Part shown: one piece after another, positions 1-11,840 of the stretch | Numbering within the stretch: the first letter of the stretch is position 1 | Layout: the number at the start of each line of letters is the position of its first letter | NCBI GenBank assembly: GCA_025642075.2 | Contig: JAODUO010000072.1 | Location: 205,001-269,000, forward strand | Direction: 5' to 3' | Length of the DNA: 64,000 nucleotides | DNA from: Ridgeia piscesae | Taxonomy: Eukaryota; Annelida; Polychaeta; Sabellida; Siboglinidae | Program-made: the position numbers and the translations under genes | The notes under the pieces: model-generated | Database searches by the model: none | What the model saw: only the letters and a program-made list of their open reading frames with translations | Told to the model about the DNA's origin: nothing

Positions 1-10
1 ATAGTAGTAG

Positions 11-72
<62 letters not shown>

Positions 73-148
73 ATAGTAGTAGGAGTAGTAGTAGTAGTAG
101 TAGTAGTAGTAATAGTAGAAGTAGTAGTAGTAGTAGTAGAAGTAGTAG

Positions 149-222
<74 letters not shown>

Positions 223-366
223 ATAGTAGAAGTAGTAGTAGTAGCAGTAGTAATAGTAGTAGGAGTAGTAGTAGTAGTAGTAATAGGAGTAGGAGTAGTA
301 GTAGTAATAGTAATAGTAGTAGGAGTAGTAGTAGTAGTAGTAATAGGAGTAGGAGTAGTAGTAGTA
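1..366. repeat. (AGT)n trinucleotide microsatellite
   Basis: About 366 bp of AGT/TAG repeats interrupted by AAT, AGG and AGA variants. The interruptions recur in blocks; a stretch with the pattern AATAGTAGTAGGAGTAGT appears more than once, so parts of the array have been copied as longer units. The array runs off the left edge. Confidence 0.97.
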
Positions 367-1618
367 TTCACAGTTTGCGAATCTTGCTACCAGTGGTGTT
401 TCTTATAAAATTAGTTGTCTCCATATATATGTTGTGTAAACCACAGATTATGGGTGGCTATTCCGTGCCACTGATAATGTTGCCTCATGCGCAAGCCTAA
501 GTAAGTTAACAGAGTGTCCATCGGATACTGCTGACCACCTTCACCATAACTCGTTCACATTGAGTGTATCATTACTACACTTCAATGGATAACGCACGTA
601 CGTTTGACACGGTAAACTGACTGTCACATTGCAGGCAGTTTCTGTGCATGCGTGTGTGCGTGCGTGCGCGCGTGTGCGTGCGTGTGTGCGTGCGACGCCT
701 ATTCTAACGACATAAACCATGGCTGACGGTCGGAGCCACGGAAACACGGTCTGGCTCATCCGTCGCAATAAAGACACTATCGCAGATAATAACCTCGTCC
801 GTCCGTCCGTCATCCGCCAGCTCTCGTTTAGCCGCGTCTCAGCCGCCGTCAGCATGTCGACATCCGCGGCGCGTACAGCGGCCCTGTCTCGGCAAGCATC
901 CCGGCCTGGTCGCCTCGCCGGCCACTCACGGCCAGACACGCCGCCAACGTAACAGATCAATTGAGCTTGGCATTGACCGCGGCGATTGAGTCGACGACCC
1001 AGTAGCAATGAAACTGTCGTCGGTGTGCCGTGATGCCACCGCCATTGACGGACGGCTAGTCTCGGCCTGTCGATACTCAATGTTTCTTCGCCGTCATCTA
1101 GATTAGACTGCCCACCTGCGCATCGAATACCTGAAGTGTTTACTCGGGATCTACAGGACTATATATGAGACGTATATATGACCGTATTGTAGGCGTGACC
1201 CCCCCAGTATTGGGTCGCGTGCGCAGGGGTGTCACATCCATCACAAGTTAGATTTGAATAATCGATAATAAACGCTTCCCAGGTTCGACTCGAATTTATT
1301 CATGATGAAGTATTCACACACGCTCAGTATAGAAGATTACATCGGAGGTCTGGGTCCCTGCTGTACTTCAGGATGTCCCTCAGACACTCTTACAATTTAA
1401 CATGTTGAAATATTTCCGATAATTTTATACATCCAAGATAAAAAATATGGGCAACTGTCCCACATTAGTATATTAATTTCAAAGCCAAAATCGTCAACCA
1501 GAGTCATGTTCGTCCGACTCTGGTCTCCCTCTCCTTCAATTTCCCTGAGTCTTTATAGTCACTGCTTATCTTACTCCAGTCATTGTTGTACACACTCCTG
1601 CATTCCTATAAACACTTA
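367..1618. other. Unassigned CpG-rich non-coding stretch
   Basis: I see no gene that I can support here. A 179-codon frame on the minus strand (541-1080) has low-complexity, Arg/Thr/His-rich translation over a GC-rich tract and no recognisable domain. Positions 643-694 are almost pure alternating purine-pyrimidine (GTGCGTGC type) and could adopt Z-DNA. Confidence 0.6.
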
Positions 1619-1835
1619 GTGACCGGCGGTATTTAGACCTCGTCCCTCGTGTAAACACAACCATTGTTCCAGCGTACAAGCTACGCTCTCTTCTTACACT
1701 CCGTGACCGGCGGTGCCAATGCGGCGCCTTTCGTGTAAACACAACCATTGTTTTAGCTCCTCAAGCTACGTTCCATTCTCACACTCGGTGACCGGCGGTC
1801 CAATGCGGCGCCTTTCGTGTACACACAGTTATCAA
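1619..1835. repeat. 84-85 bp tandem repeat, about 2.6 copies
   Basis: The motif GTGACCGGCGGT recurs at 1619, 1703 and 1788, giving spacings of 84 and 85 bp. Between these marks the units share GTGTAAACACAACCATTGTT and a CAAGCTACG block. The third unit is cut short near 1835. A degenerate partial unit may precede it at about 1580. Confidence 0.85.
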
Positions 1836-2288
1836 GCCACGTAAACAATACACCCTAAGCCTTTCTGTTGAAGCGGTCTAATCTGATGAATGTTTACCTA
1901 AAGCGGTCAACAGCTTTGTACCTTCATCCTGCCGAATCCTGTTTTGTAATACTAGAAACTTAATAGCACTTTCTTCTACACTAGTTGGATAATTATATAC
2001 GTTGTTCTAAACTTATTGAGGTGGTTCTTTACAGTATGACCTTATGTGACTAAACTAAAATAAATCGCGGCGTTCTTTCCCTCGATGAATGGGATGGATA
2101 ATGGCGATTAAAATAAGTGGGAGCGAAAGGGGATTAGGAACATGTTGTAATAAGTAGATTAGCAAGAACGAGCGCGCGCACGAAAGCTACCTATGCATAC
2201 ACACACGAACGCTCGCATACATGCACGCACGCTCGTCCGCACATGCGCTCGTGTCAGAGAGAGAGAGAGATAGAGTGAGAGAAAGATA

Positions 2289-2294
2289 AACACA

Positions 2295-2370
<76 letters not shown>

Positions 2371-2382
2371 ACACACACACAA
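2289..2382. repeat. (CA)n microsatellite
   Basis: Near-perfect CA repeat of about 90 bp, preceded by a short GAGA-type tract (2256-2284). Frames read across it on either strand are artefacts of the repeat. Confidence 0.97.
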
Positions 2383-2891
2383 AATTGATTGTGCGAACGT
2401 TCGATCTTGCCCTGCTCCTCAGCATTAGAGGCCGTGCACGAGGTATTGTGGGAAACTAATAGTATAATCCTCTCCATCGTCGTCGTCAAACGTCCCTCGA
2501 TACGAGGACGTCGTGGCCACGAGGTGAATGAGCCCCCCCGGACTGTCGATGTTTTTGAGCGGGCATGGGTTCTGTATGTACAAAAAAACAACACATTTAT
2601 CACAGCTTGTTGGAGTCTGTGTTTACCAACATGTGCACGTGTTAACGTCTGCCAACACCCTTACTTGTCTCGCCGCCGACTTGATGTTTATCTTAACTCT
2701 CGTCTCTCCGCGCCCGGGGCTGGTCTGCTGCCTGCACCCGATAACACGTGCCACGAGCCGGACTAATATGTAACACGTCTAGACGTTTCGTCCAACCATT
2801 CGCAGCATGTGCCACGCCGAGAGCGTGGGGCGTATAAGACGTACGCATCTAAACCGAGAAAAATAACATTTCTATTTTCATATACATATAA

Positions 2892-3037
2892 GTGTTTCAC
2901 TTCATGTCTACTCCTTTTCAAAACATATTTCTCAATTGTATTTCATTCGTACCATGTGACTTATTATTATTTGTATTTGTATTGCTTGCTTTTTAATGTT
3001 GTGTGTTTTGAAATAAATTGAATAAATTGAATTGAAA
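2892..3037 (+). mobile_element. LINE-type 3' end fragment with TTGAA tail
   Basis: This ~145 bp block ends in repeated AAATTGAATAAATTGAATTG, the kind of short tandem tail that ends many non-LTR retrotransposons. The same block occurs in reverse orientation at 59822-59962 with only scattered substitutions and a small indel. Outside the shared block the flanks differ, so both are independent insertions, 5'-truncated to the 3' terminus. No reverse transcriptase is attached. The exact clade cannot be told from this piece. Confidence 0.8.
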
Positions 3038-3221
3038 AAACCATTCAATATTTGAAACACTTCTATTTGATCTCCTCTCAAGCTCCTGGTCTTTAGTGTT
3101 ATTAAACGTGATTAAACCACTTTCTCTTAGACGCATTTCATAACTGATGTCCCTCATTTTGGTTGCTACTGTCACAAGTCCCACTCACCCACCGTTCAAG
3201 GAAGTTAGAAAGACCAGATGA

Positions 3222-3362
3222 TACGAAGTTACTTTAGCAAAGCGGCAATGTAGACCAGATATTAAACAGTTTTCATTTCTACAAAGAACTGTACATGAAT
3301 GGAACACATTATCTGCTGAATGTGTCGGTGCTAATAGTGTTAATAATAATTATTATGTTTAA
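3222..3362 (+). pseudogene. Remnant of LINE ORF2 C-terminus
   Basis: The frame from 3222 to the TAA at 3360-3362 is open for 46 codons and contains CRPDIKQFSFLQRTVHEWN followed by TLSAE. This matches the pattern F-S-F-x-x-R-T-(I/V)-x-x-W-N-x-L found at the C-terminal end of many non-LTR retrotransposon ORF2 proteins, downstream of the reverse transcriptase. An in-frame TGA (3219-3221) blocks the frame just upstream and no RT motif is visible, so this is a dead 5'-truncated copy. It lies about 190 bp after a separate LINE 3' end but need not belong to it. Confidence 0.75.
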
Positions 3363-4019
3363 AAATAAAATCGACATATACCTAAGAAGGGCGGAATACA
3401 ATTAAATAGATAGGTTGGACTCTCGATAAGCCAAAGGGCTTCCTAGTCCACCTGCCATCTAGAGTGGCAATCTGGTTAAATCTTCTTGCAACGAGGAACT
3501 AGTTCTCGCTCTTTGATCACGCGAAATGGTTGTCATTTAAACTAGAATTTAGAAACAAAATTTCATACACCGCCACACTAAATAATAATCGAGCTGAAAA
3601 AATTAAGTGTGACAATGAAGGTCTAATGAAACTCGCGCAGTAACCTCCATTGGTGCAATCATGTTTTGTTAGTTTCGTTGTTCTTGGCACGTCCGGTAGA
3701 CCTCAAGGACGGCTTAGTTCGGTATCCAACACTTGATCAGTTTCACCACGAGACAAGCAAAACACAGTTTAAAACTGTGACCGTGTCACCCGACAGCACC
3801 TTTCTTTGATCAGATCAAAACTACCAGAATTCCCAAGAAAATATCGTATTAATTATCATACGTAGGCTACCAATTAGGCATAGAGTCTACCTGTATCCAC
3901 CGCATAACAAGTGGACACGATTATAGACATTGCTATAACCGGAGTCCGGAAAGCTTTCGTCTACATTTCAACTGCATGCCAATATCAAATTCGAGAGGGT
4001 CGTGGGCAAAGCAAAACTG
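3363..4019. other. Unassigned stretch, probably LINE 3'UTR then unique DNA
   Basis: The part just after the ORF2 remnant (to roughly 3530) may be its 3'UTR. I see no coding exon or RNA gene in the remainder. Confidence 0.4.
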
Positions 4020-4090
4020 CAACGAACAAAGTGTCAAGTAGAAAGTACAATATGGCGGGTGTTGAGGCGGATACGTTAGTACTTCCGGTA
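4020..4090 (+). promoter_or_regulatory. Promoter/start-like region with YY1- and ETS-like motifs
   Basis: CAATATGGCGGG (4048-4059) resembles the YY1 site that overlaps the start codon of many animal housekeeping genes, and ACTTCCGG (4081-4088) is a core ETS/GABP-type site. The two lie within 40 bp in CpG-containing sequence. There is no clear TATA box. This is what a TATA-less start region often looks like, and it coincides with the first codon of the candidate gene below. The motif calls are by eye. Confidence 0.4.
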
Positions 4091-5146
4091 CATTTCTTAC
4101 GACGTGGGTAGATCTGAGAGTGACGTGGGAGAAGGGTTTACGGCGGGGAGAGGAATGTGGTGTGAATTTCCCTAGTTGTAGACATGTTCTTCTGTGTTCA
4201 AACGAATGTGGGTTGTTTGAACGCGGCTTGCCGAAAGTGAAGTCTAGACATCAGCCAAGAAGGAAGATGCAATTAACTTAGTCACGCTTGTTACAATTAT
4301 ACAAAAGTGAATTATTCGTAATGCGTAGATTTTAAATTTGGTAATCTTTCCAGATCTGACCAGCTCAATTCTTAGTGGACAGCGGGCAGCTCACGATCGT
4401 TATATGCGAGGCGATCAGGCGCGAGAAAGTCCGAAGAGCGACGAGTGGCGGCCACTGGTTGATGATACCGGTAAGTTTGATCTTTACAGGTATAAACGCA
4501 AAATATAAGCTCTTTTATAGCGCAGTTGCCAATCATGTGACAGATTGTTCAATCGAACCCCATCGCGACTTCTCTGGGAAGCAGCCAGGTAAAAAATATC
4601 CTCCAACGGGTCTATGATGTCGGAAGGGGGGGGGCAGGACAAAATGTTCGAGCATGTAAAGGCGTAATTCGTTATTTTTAAATGTTAAAATATATCTCCA
4701 ACGCAAACGGGAGGCATCCGTAAACTGAACTAACTTTCCCTTGGTTCAAAACGGCAACAATGTTTTCATACCATGAAGATGACATGCATTTGTTTAGCAT
4801 GATCTACACATTCATATAGGCAAAACGTACAAAACAACTTGCAGAAGATTTTATTCAAATTTTTATTATCAATATTAAATATGAATTATTTTATTAGTGG
4901 TCTACATGCACGTCTCCCGAGGCCCACAAGGCGTATCTTGCGGGCAATGTCCACGTGCTAAACCCATAAAACACCGGCGAGAGAAAATCAACGGAAGACC
5001 GTAGAAGACCCTAGAACCGCCCGCGGGTTTAATTGAATTTATCCTGTCTTCTAGACAAGCGCTGTGAGAAAAGCGACATTAGCTACTGTCTTCGCCGCGC
5101 AGAAACGCCTGGTGACCTTCAATCCTACATTATGAAGTTACTTTGA
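4052..5146 (+). CDS. Candidate small three-exon gene (unrecognised)
   Basis: Proposed exons are 4052-4107, 4376-4470 and 5055-5146. Exon 1 begins ATGGCGGGTGTT and ends before GTAGAT; exon 2 lies between CTTAG and GTAAGT; exon 3 follows CTTCTAG and ends at TGA 5144-5146. Phases are 2 then 1, and the joined frame stays open for about 80 codons. The start reads MAGVEADTLVLPVHFLRRG, the middle includes SPKSDEWRPLVDDT, and the end reads RRAETPGDLQSYIMKLL. No signal peptide or membrane segment is visible and I recognise no family. An AATAAA at 5408 followed by a GT-rich tract would fit a 3' end. Weak points are the first donor, which is only fair, and the short exons, of which a second frame of exon 2 is also open. 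A chance assembly is possible. Confidence 0.35.
4556..4592 (-). mobile_element. Fragment of SINE-2
   Basis: GACTTCTCTGGGAAGCAGCC here matches the same segment of the minus-strand SINE-2 copy at 53.7 kb (GACTTCTCTGGGAAGCATCC). Only about 35 bp survives. Confidence 0.55.
4616..4712 (+). repeat. Dispersed repeat, copy 1 of 2
   Basis: About 97 bp that aligns with 5640-5740 in the same orientation. Shared landmarks in order are ATGTCGG, CAAAATGT, ATGTAAA, TTTTTAAATGT and a CAAACGG block. Divergence is considerable. The nature of the element is unknown. Confidence 0.6.
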
Positions 5147-5407
5147 TCTCCCGAGAAACACTTGTCGGGTCTTTAAGTGTGTTTTGCTGTGTCCACGGAG
5201 AGACGCGTTCGGGGAATTCGATGGACCCGTGTCTCGCCGCTGTGCCGTCGTATCGAATTGCCTCACGAAGCCGGGAATTCAATTATTAATTATCTTGTTA
5301 GCTGGCGACACAACTTGTAGACCGACGACCCAGCCTACGCAGTGCGTGCGGTTTGTGTCACAACAACACACGTCGAAAGTGGACTACGCAGCATGGTGTG
5401 TTGAGGA

Positions 5408-5413
5408 AATAAA
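5408..5413 (+). terminator. Poly(A) signal AATAAA
   Basis: AATAAA sits 262 bp after the proposed stop of the candidate small gene, with a GT-rich stretch (GTTGTTGTCGTT) about 40 bp downstream. It is the expected signal if that gene is real, but the hexamer is common by chance. Confidence 0.3.
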
Positions 5414-5639
5414 ACCTGGCCGTTTTATTGTGAACTCATATTAGGCAGTTGTTGTCGTTATTCTCCGCTTTGTCATAAACCCGGGCGTGGGTGTCTTCCA
5501 TCAGTTATCCATTATGTTGCCTTCTCCCCCTGTCCACGTCATAGATTCAATTTCACCGCCGTTGCCATTACGTTCTTCTCTCGTTCTCACTCCCGTCATG
5601 TCCACCCAAAATATCCCCCTTCCTCTCGGTTGCGTATTT

Positions 5640-5740
5640 AGGATGTCGGGAAAGGGCAAAATGTACGATTATGTAAAAACGTGATTAAGTTATCATGTAC
5701 ATCATTTTTTAAATGTATTTCCAAAGTCAAACGGCGGTCA
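5640..5740 (+). repeat. Dispersed repeat, copy 2 of 2
   Basis: Direct-orientation partner of 4616-4712. It has an extra ATCATGTACATC-type insertion before the shared TTTTTTAAATGT segment. Confidence 0.6.
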
Positions 5741-5917
5741 ATGCCCCAATACTGCTGCCTCTTCTCTCCACCTCTACCCAAACTCTCCACTCCATTTTCA
5801 TCCACTCTCGTTTTCAACTCGTCCTGTTGCAAACTCTCCACGTCCTTTTCTCTTTCTTTCTCCTTCTCGCTCTTTACTTCCCCTCCCAAACTCCCCCTCT
5901 TTCATCTCTCCATCTAT

Positions 5918-6443
<526 letters not shown>

Positions 6444-6447
<4 letters not shown>

Positions 6448-8370
6448 TTCTCCCTCTCTCTTTCTCTTCTCCTTCAAAACTCATACTGCATAAACTGTGT
6501 GGAGTGGTCGGAGCACGCTGGGCCCCTAACCATGTCGGCCTGTCTCTTGTCAACCTCTCAAGGGTGCCACACAAGTGTCCTGCAGTCTTCTACGACTGTT
6601 TCTTTTTGGACGTCCTCTTTTCTTTTCCCTTCAACGGCCAGGGCTATGCGGTTCTGGTGACTGAGTTGATTTCGTTCCGTAGCACATGGTCAGTCGAATT
6701 CTAGCGTCTTCTGGTGGTGGTGGTACGCATGACTTCTTGATTGGCCTCTCCAAGGAACTGCTTGTTGGAGAATCTCTTAGATGTCCAGAAAAATCACATA
6801 ATTTACAAGAACGAGGTTCAAAACAAACATGCGTAATGATAACAATTGTTGTACTTAGTTGTGCCAAGGTCGGAAGTAAACCATGAGCTACTGCCGCGGT
6901 TAATTCCTGTCGTTATATATAGAGAGAGACGCTGTTGTGTAGGTCCTGCTGTGTTAATTATCGGACTACATGTAAAGGTAAATATGTTTATGACATTGCT
7001 TTCCCACACGACACGCAATGCGAGTTCAACAACGCACACAGTCATGACGTTTTATTTATCTCCGGACGTCAATACTCTATCGGCGCAACCCTGTGATGTA
7101 CGATCAGATGTCTTCCCAGTCAATCAACCCTGTCAGTTCTAACTCCCACACCGAGAGATCAATGGTCTCGTTCTAGGCTACATAAAACAACGGCCATGAC
7201 ACGACAAAAACAAAGACCTATCGTATTTTGCAGAATGTTCGATTGAGTAGATACGGATATTTTCTGCTAGTGTTTATTTATTCAGTAATCTGGTTCGCCG
7301 TAGTCGGCCGTCTCAGCGGTGTAGTGATGTATTCCGTTCGTCGGTGGGTCGGTTCGCGGTGGTCTGACAGGAGGCGTCCATCAAAAATTATGATTTAGCG
7401 ACGATACTCAGGCAGGGCCCTCCGCAGGGAAATCTCCGCCGTGAGTTACGTTGGCAAAATTTCATCGGCATTTTGCCATTATGAAGACACATCGTACGAA
7501 CTATTGTGTGCGACTCTGTAGTGTCTCACGCAGTTTGTTGGACTGCAATTGCGAATGACGCATTAGTGAAGTAAGCTGAGCCGTGCTTATCCTTGAATTT
7601 GAAACGCCAGTCAAATGAAGACTTGACCTTACTCACCTGTAGCGATCAATGGTTGCTGGCCGTCTGTCTGGCTCGTGTGACACTGCGACATTCGCTAAAA
7701 AAGTACGGTGACACACATTCTCCCAGACGCAGTTGTACCGTGGCCGATCTGTTTAAATCAGCTCAGCGAGGCACCCACCGAGAACTTGCCATCGGTCCTT
7801 TGTTTTTTGGTGTCTGCCAACCCATTATCTGGACATTTCTACCCTGGGATATAACATTATATACTACTAGGCCTTATAAGGTTTATTCAGTCCTTTGCTC
7901 AGAGCGTAATGCACTTCATCTGGGAGACCTGTTCAAACTACGATACTATCATAACGTCTCTCAGGAGCCTATAGCCCTATACTGAGCCTTCCCACAACCA
8001 CATCACTCGCAACCGTATCATCGACATTCTCAAAGTTAACCCCACTAGGACAGTAGGCCTACTTTGTTTAGCGACAATTATCAAAGCTGATATACAAACA
8101 GCTACACAGGATGTAGATAGCATTTAGAGAAGGATCCCATTCTATTGGCGTTGAGACATCAATTGGAGTGACAAGTTGAGAGACAACGTTTATCACGCCA
8201 ATTGATGGATCCAGGTTGCTTGGCACACTCCACCAAGCGGTCAACAAAATGACTGCCTGAATATTTGCCCTTGGTCGTATATTTTGATGAAATTGTTGTT
8301 TTAGAAGATTATCTTTATGACAAAATATCAGGGAAATTTGCCAAAGTGTCAAATGTCTGCAATAATGTTT
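6444..8370. other. Unassigned CpG-containing stretch
   Basis: No exon that I can defend. A 130-codon + frame (7593-7985) shows no family signature and has no convincing splice sites. The 7280-7450 portion is notably CpG-dense (GGTTCGCCGTAGTCGGCCG) and could be an unmethylated regulatory patch. Confidence 0.5.
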
Positions 8371-8378
8371 CCTCTAGG

Positions 8379-8810
8379 AGACGTCACATTGACGTAGTAA
8401 TACATTTCACATATTTAATCGTTATCAACGTTGTTGGCAAAGGCAGAGATTGACGGGGCCTCGCGTGTAATTGTGATTGTGACGTAAGCAAATCTGGACA
8501 CATCTGTTTTCTCAAAAGTATAATTATTGATTACACAGATTCGTCAAATGGTATTATGTTGTTGATCTTTACATACCAATTATGGTCATGAAATTGTTTA
8601 TATGTACTAATCGCGACGTACTGGATACAGGCAAATTGGCTTCGTCATGACATTATTATGACGTCATAGCTGTTGACTAATTTCTTTTCATTATTTTCTC
8701 TGGGAGAAACTGCGGCACCATTCTGGTTGTCATGGAAAACATATAATTAGAATGATGTAACATGCTTATTATTAGCAAACCCGTGGAACTTATCCGAGTT
8801 GATGACGTCA
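8379..8810. promoter_or_regulatory. Cluster of CRE-like sites
   Basis: Two perfect palindromic TGACGTCA sites (8659-8666 and 8803-8810) and at least three half or near sites (GACGTCAC at 8380, TGACGTAG near 8390, TGACGTAA at 8480-8487) occur within 432 bp. TGACGTCA is the binding site of CREB/ATF bZIP factors. Perfect 8-bp palindromes are not expected twice in so short a span. This could be a responsive enhancer or promoter, but no transcript can be tied to it. The TG array begins 66 bp downstream. Confidence 0.45.
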
Positions 8811-8873
8811 TATGGTTGCCGTTGACGCGACAAACGATTATCGTTTCAGCCGTGCAAACGTACCATGGGTTCA

Positions 8874-9160
<287 letters not shown>

Positions 9161-9162
9161 GA

Positions 9163-9335
9163 AGGAGAAGTGGAGGAGGTCAAAAGGAGAGGAGTACAGG
9201 AAAGAAGAATGAAACAGAGGAGAGAGGAAAAAGTGTAGAATAAAAGCGAAGACGATTATAACAGGAGGCGAGAGAGAATAGGAAGAGAGGAGGAACGGAG
9301 AGATAGAACCAGAGGAAATAAGCGAGAGAGAACAT
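9163..9335 (+). repeat. Polypurine tract
   Basis: Roughly 170 bp made mostly of A and G on the + strand, directly after the TG array. Such tracts can form triplex (H-DNA). No coding content. Confidence 0.8.
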
Positions 9336-9739
9336 TTATTTGTTGTGATGTTTTCGTCTCCAATTAAATGCACCCTGGCGTATTTAGAGGGCACCCCACC
9401 ACCCCCCCAAACGGTGGTAACCACACGCTAGGTAGGCCATTTAGGACAAAATGCCCCCAACGAAAATTCCCAGAGAGATCAAAAACTTCCCAAAAACCGT
9501 TGAACAACAGCGCTGCCTTTTACTTCAGACCTTCTACAAGCATGCCCTTTTGACACTCCAAAACACCCAACTGCACCCTCCCCTGAAACGTTCTTCAAGA
9601 GGAACTTCTGCCAAAGCGGGTAGGGGAGTAGGGTGGAGTGTACGCACCCTTCGCACATCTATAGTCAGCGAGCCTCCCGCTTTTAGTTTGAAACCGAAAA
9701 TGAAAATAATTCCCGCGATTTCCACGTTATCTTTACTGT

Positions 9740-9753
9740 CCGCTAGAGGGCGC
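9740..9753 (+). promoter_or_regulatory. CTCF-like motif
   Basis: CCGCTAGAGGGCGC fits the core CTCF consensus CC-x-C-Y-AG-x-x-GGC-x-S closely. It lies in a 9.4-9.95 kb stretch without a recognisable gene. CTCF is conserved across bilaterians, so a boundary role is possible; it is a single motif judged by eye. Confidence 0.35.
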
Positions 9754-10169
9754 ACCTATTTGTAGTAGCAGACGACATTTTGCTTGTCTGGAAGAAATGA
9801 CTCCCTCCGTAATGGCACCGTAGCCGTAGGTAAACCCGTCAGCATGATAAAACATCGGTGTGTTAAAACATCGGATGAGAAGTAGGTATTTCTGCAAATA
9901 GGTTTAGACGGAGCGTCCAAGACTCCGAGCTTCGAGTTCACGGCCGTGCCTCCACCTAACCCCTGCCTGCGTCACTGGCGACTACGCCTTGCAAGTGATG
10001 GTGTTTGCAACTTGCGCTTGCTCTTTAGACAAGTAAGACACGTCTACAAATCATATTAACCTTCTTCGTCTTCTTACTGTTAGCTCATCATTCTATGTTA
10101 GCCACATGTTTGTGGCTAGAGTATTATCGAGCTTGAAGCCTTGGTTTTGTGCTGTAAATGTGAAGTGAA

Positions 10170-10266
10170 CGAAATTTCCTGTTTCGAAGCGGCGGCAGGT
10201 GGGATTGCCAGTCCGGCGCACTGTCGCGCGACCACCGCTCCCCACTCATCTCTCGTGAATATTCAG
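10170..10266 (+). promoter_or_regulatory. CpG-dense patch with donor-like site
   Basis: About 11 CpG fall within roughly 90 bp (GAAGCGGCGGCAGG, CCGGCGCACTGTCGCGCGAC). It ends at ATTCAG followed by GTGAAA, which could be a splice donor after 10266. From here rightwards the sequence becomes CpG-poor. A first non-coding exon or promoter of the gene whose coding exons are at 16.4 and 63.1 kb is one reading; the link is inference. Confidence 0.3.
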
Positions 10267-10685
10267 GTGAAACAATCAACGAGGCTGCACTTGCATTTGA
10301 GCCAAGAACACTAATTGGTAAAATTCACATCAATAAATTCAGCCAGCGTTCTCTCATATGACTGAGTCGGTGAAACGTTTGCACTGCCACTGGCAATCGT
10401 GTTTGTTCAATTTGTCGGCAAGTGTTTGACTCGCTTCAACATCTGTGATCATCATAGATAGTAGTCTACACGTTTGCGTCAGACAGGCGCCATCGATAAC
10501 TGGTCGAAGTAAGACGTTTATAAAAGCCTGTCATGGTTGTTATATAACTTGATTGGACACGGGTGTTCGTCAGTCCCTGTGCCTGGCCTGGGCGTGTGAT
10601 AGTGGACTGGTCTAATGGGAAATGAGTAGACCCGAACCAGGACGTCACCATGTTGAAAGCAGGTGGTGCTTCAAAGGTGGCATGC

Positions 10686-11033
10686 CCCATTCTAGTTGTT
10701 TCCAGCACTTGGCAGTGTTCTGTGAACTGTATATATTGTGGTTACAGCGTTGTGATCTTTCGAGTTCACTTTTTCAGAACAGTTGCCAAGCTGACCTTTC
10801 TATGGCTATGGTGTTACCGAAGGTGGTCACTGCCAGGTGCTTGTCATCCTCAGTTGTTCTTTTACATCTGAAGCCGAGACGGGACTGACATTAACGTGAT
10901 TCTCCGATTCACACTTCCTCAATGTTGACAGCCAGGTCTTTACACCAAATAACCATTCCTGTCATGACCGGGCATTGAACCCAGATCGCTGGCATGCCAG
11001 GTGGATATGCTAACCACCGAACTGTCTGCTTCT
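10686..11033 (-). mobile_element. SINE-1, near full length
   Basis: Reads on the minus strand. The tRNA-like head is at the right end: GGTGGTTAGCATATCC (box A-like), then GGGTTCAATGCCC (box B-like). The body includes ACTGAGGATGACAAGCACC and the tail GTGCTGGAAACAACTAGAAT. It aligns along its whole length with the copies at 47446-47768 (-) and 61436-61803 (+). Open frames inside it (10622-10888) are not genes. Confidence 0.88.
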
Positions 11034-11840
11034 CTCAAATACTGTGTTAAGTTTCACATTTTAATTATTATAAAACATGTAGTGTAAATATGAGTGTAAA
11101 TATGAATGTGAAAACTTGTGTGCAATTATTTGCAGGAATAAAATAATGAGAAAACACATTTATGAACGCTGTTGGCGCTGTTCAAAGGTTAGGTCAGGTT
11201 GGTCATTGTCATGTTATTGTAAGCCTACAGAAACTGTACATACATACTCCTGCTTTTGAGTTGGTGTAGCTCTAGTCTAGGCTAGCGCAGTATAACAATT
11301 GAATTTTCTGTTGTTGTATGTTATTGCATCTTCGTCACGTAGCAAAAGTAGTTTGTATTGGCTATTACGGTGTAGTCGCTCGTGCAGCAATGACATCGCC
11401 ACTGACCCAATGACAGCCATTATTGAAACAATAAAGTTTTCTTACTCTCAGTCGCCCGGTCAGCCAATATTGACCATAATTGGTCCAACTAAATTGTCTA
11501 ACGTTCTTGCAAGTGAATGCCAGTTAAGCCAATGGTGGGTGTTATTGGCACAACTAAGTTTTCTAACTGGTAAGTCAGTCTGAGTGAGCAAATGCTGGTC
11601 GTTATTAAGTTCTTTCTTCTGGAAAACCTGTGCCAGATAATGGCAGTCACTATTGTTCCAGTTGCACTTCATTCGGAAGCTTAGTGCCATAATCCGACAC
11701 ATTTGATTTTATATTTAAAAAAATACTTCACAATACAAATGCTTGAAATGTTAAAACGTTTATGCTTCACATGTTATTTTTCTGAAGATTATGAAATGAA
11801 CACGATCTGCATTACTGAACATTGCTCAAGGATAGTTCCT
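11034..11840. other. Unassigned non-coding stretch
   Basis: AT-richer than the left flank and low in CpG. Frames at 11299-11583 (+) and 11460-11702 (-) overlap a loosely repeated segment with CCAATGGTGGGTGTTATTGG-like words and look spurious. Confidence 0.5.

Noticed and set aside
541..1080. 179-codon minus-strand frame
   Set aside because: Composition is driven by GC-rich and GTGC-repeat DNA, no domain is visible and no splice or start context supports it.
7593..7985. 130-codon plus-strand frame
   Set aside because: No family signature, and the CpG-rich flank gives long frames by chance; no supporting signals were found.
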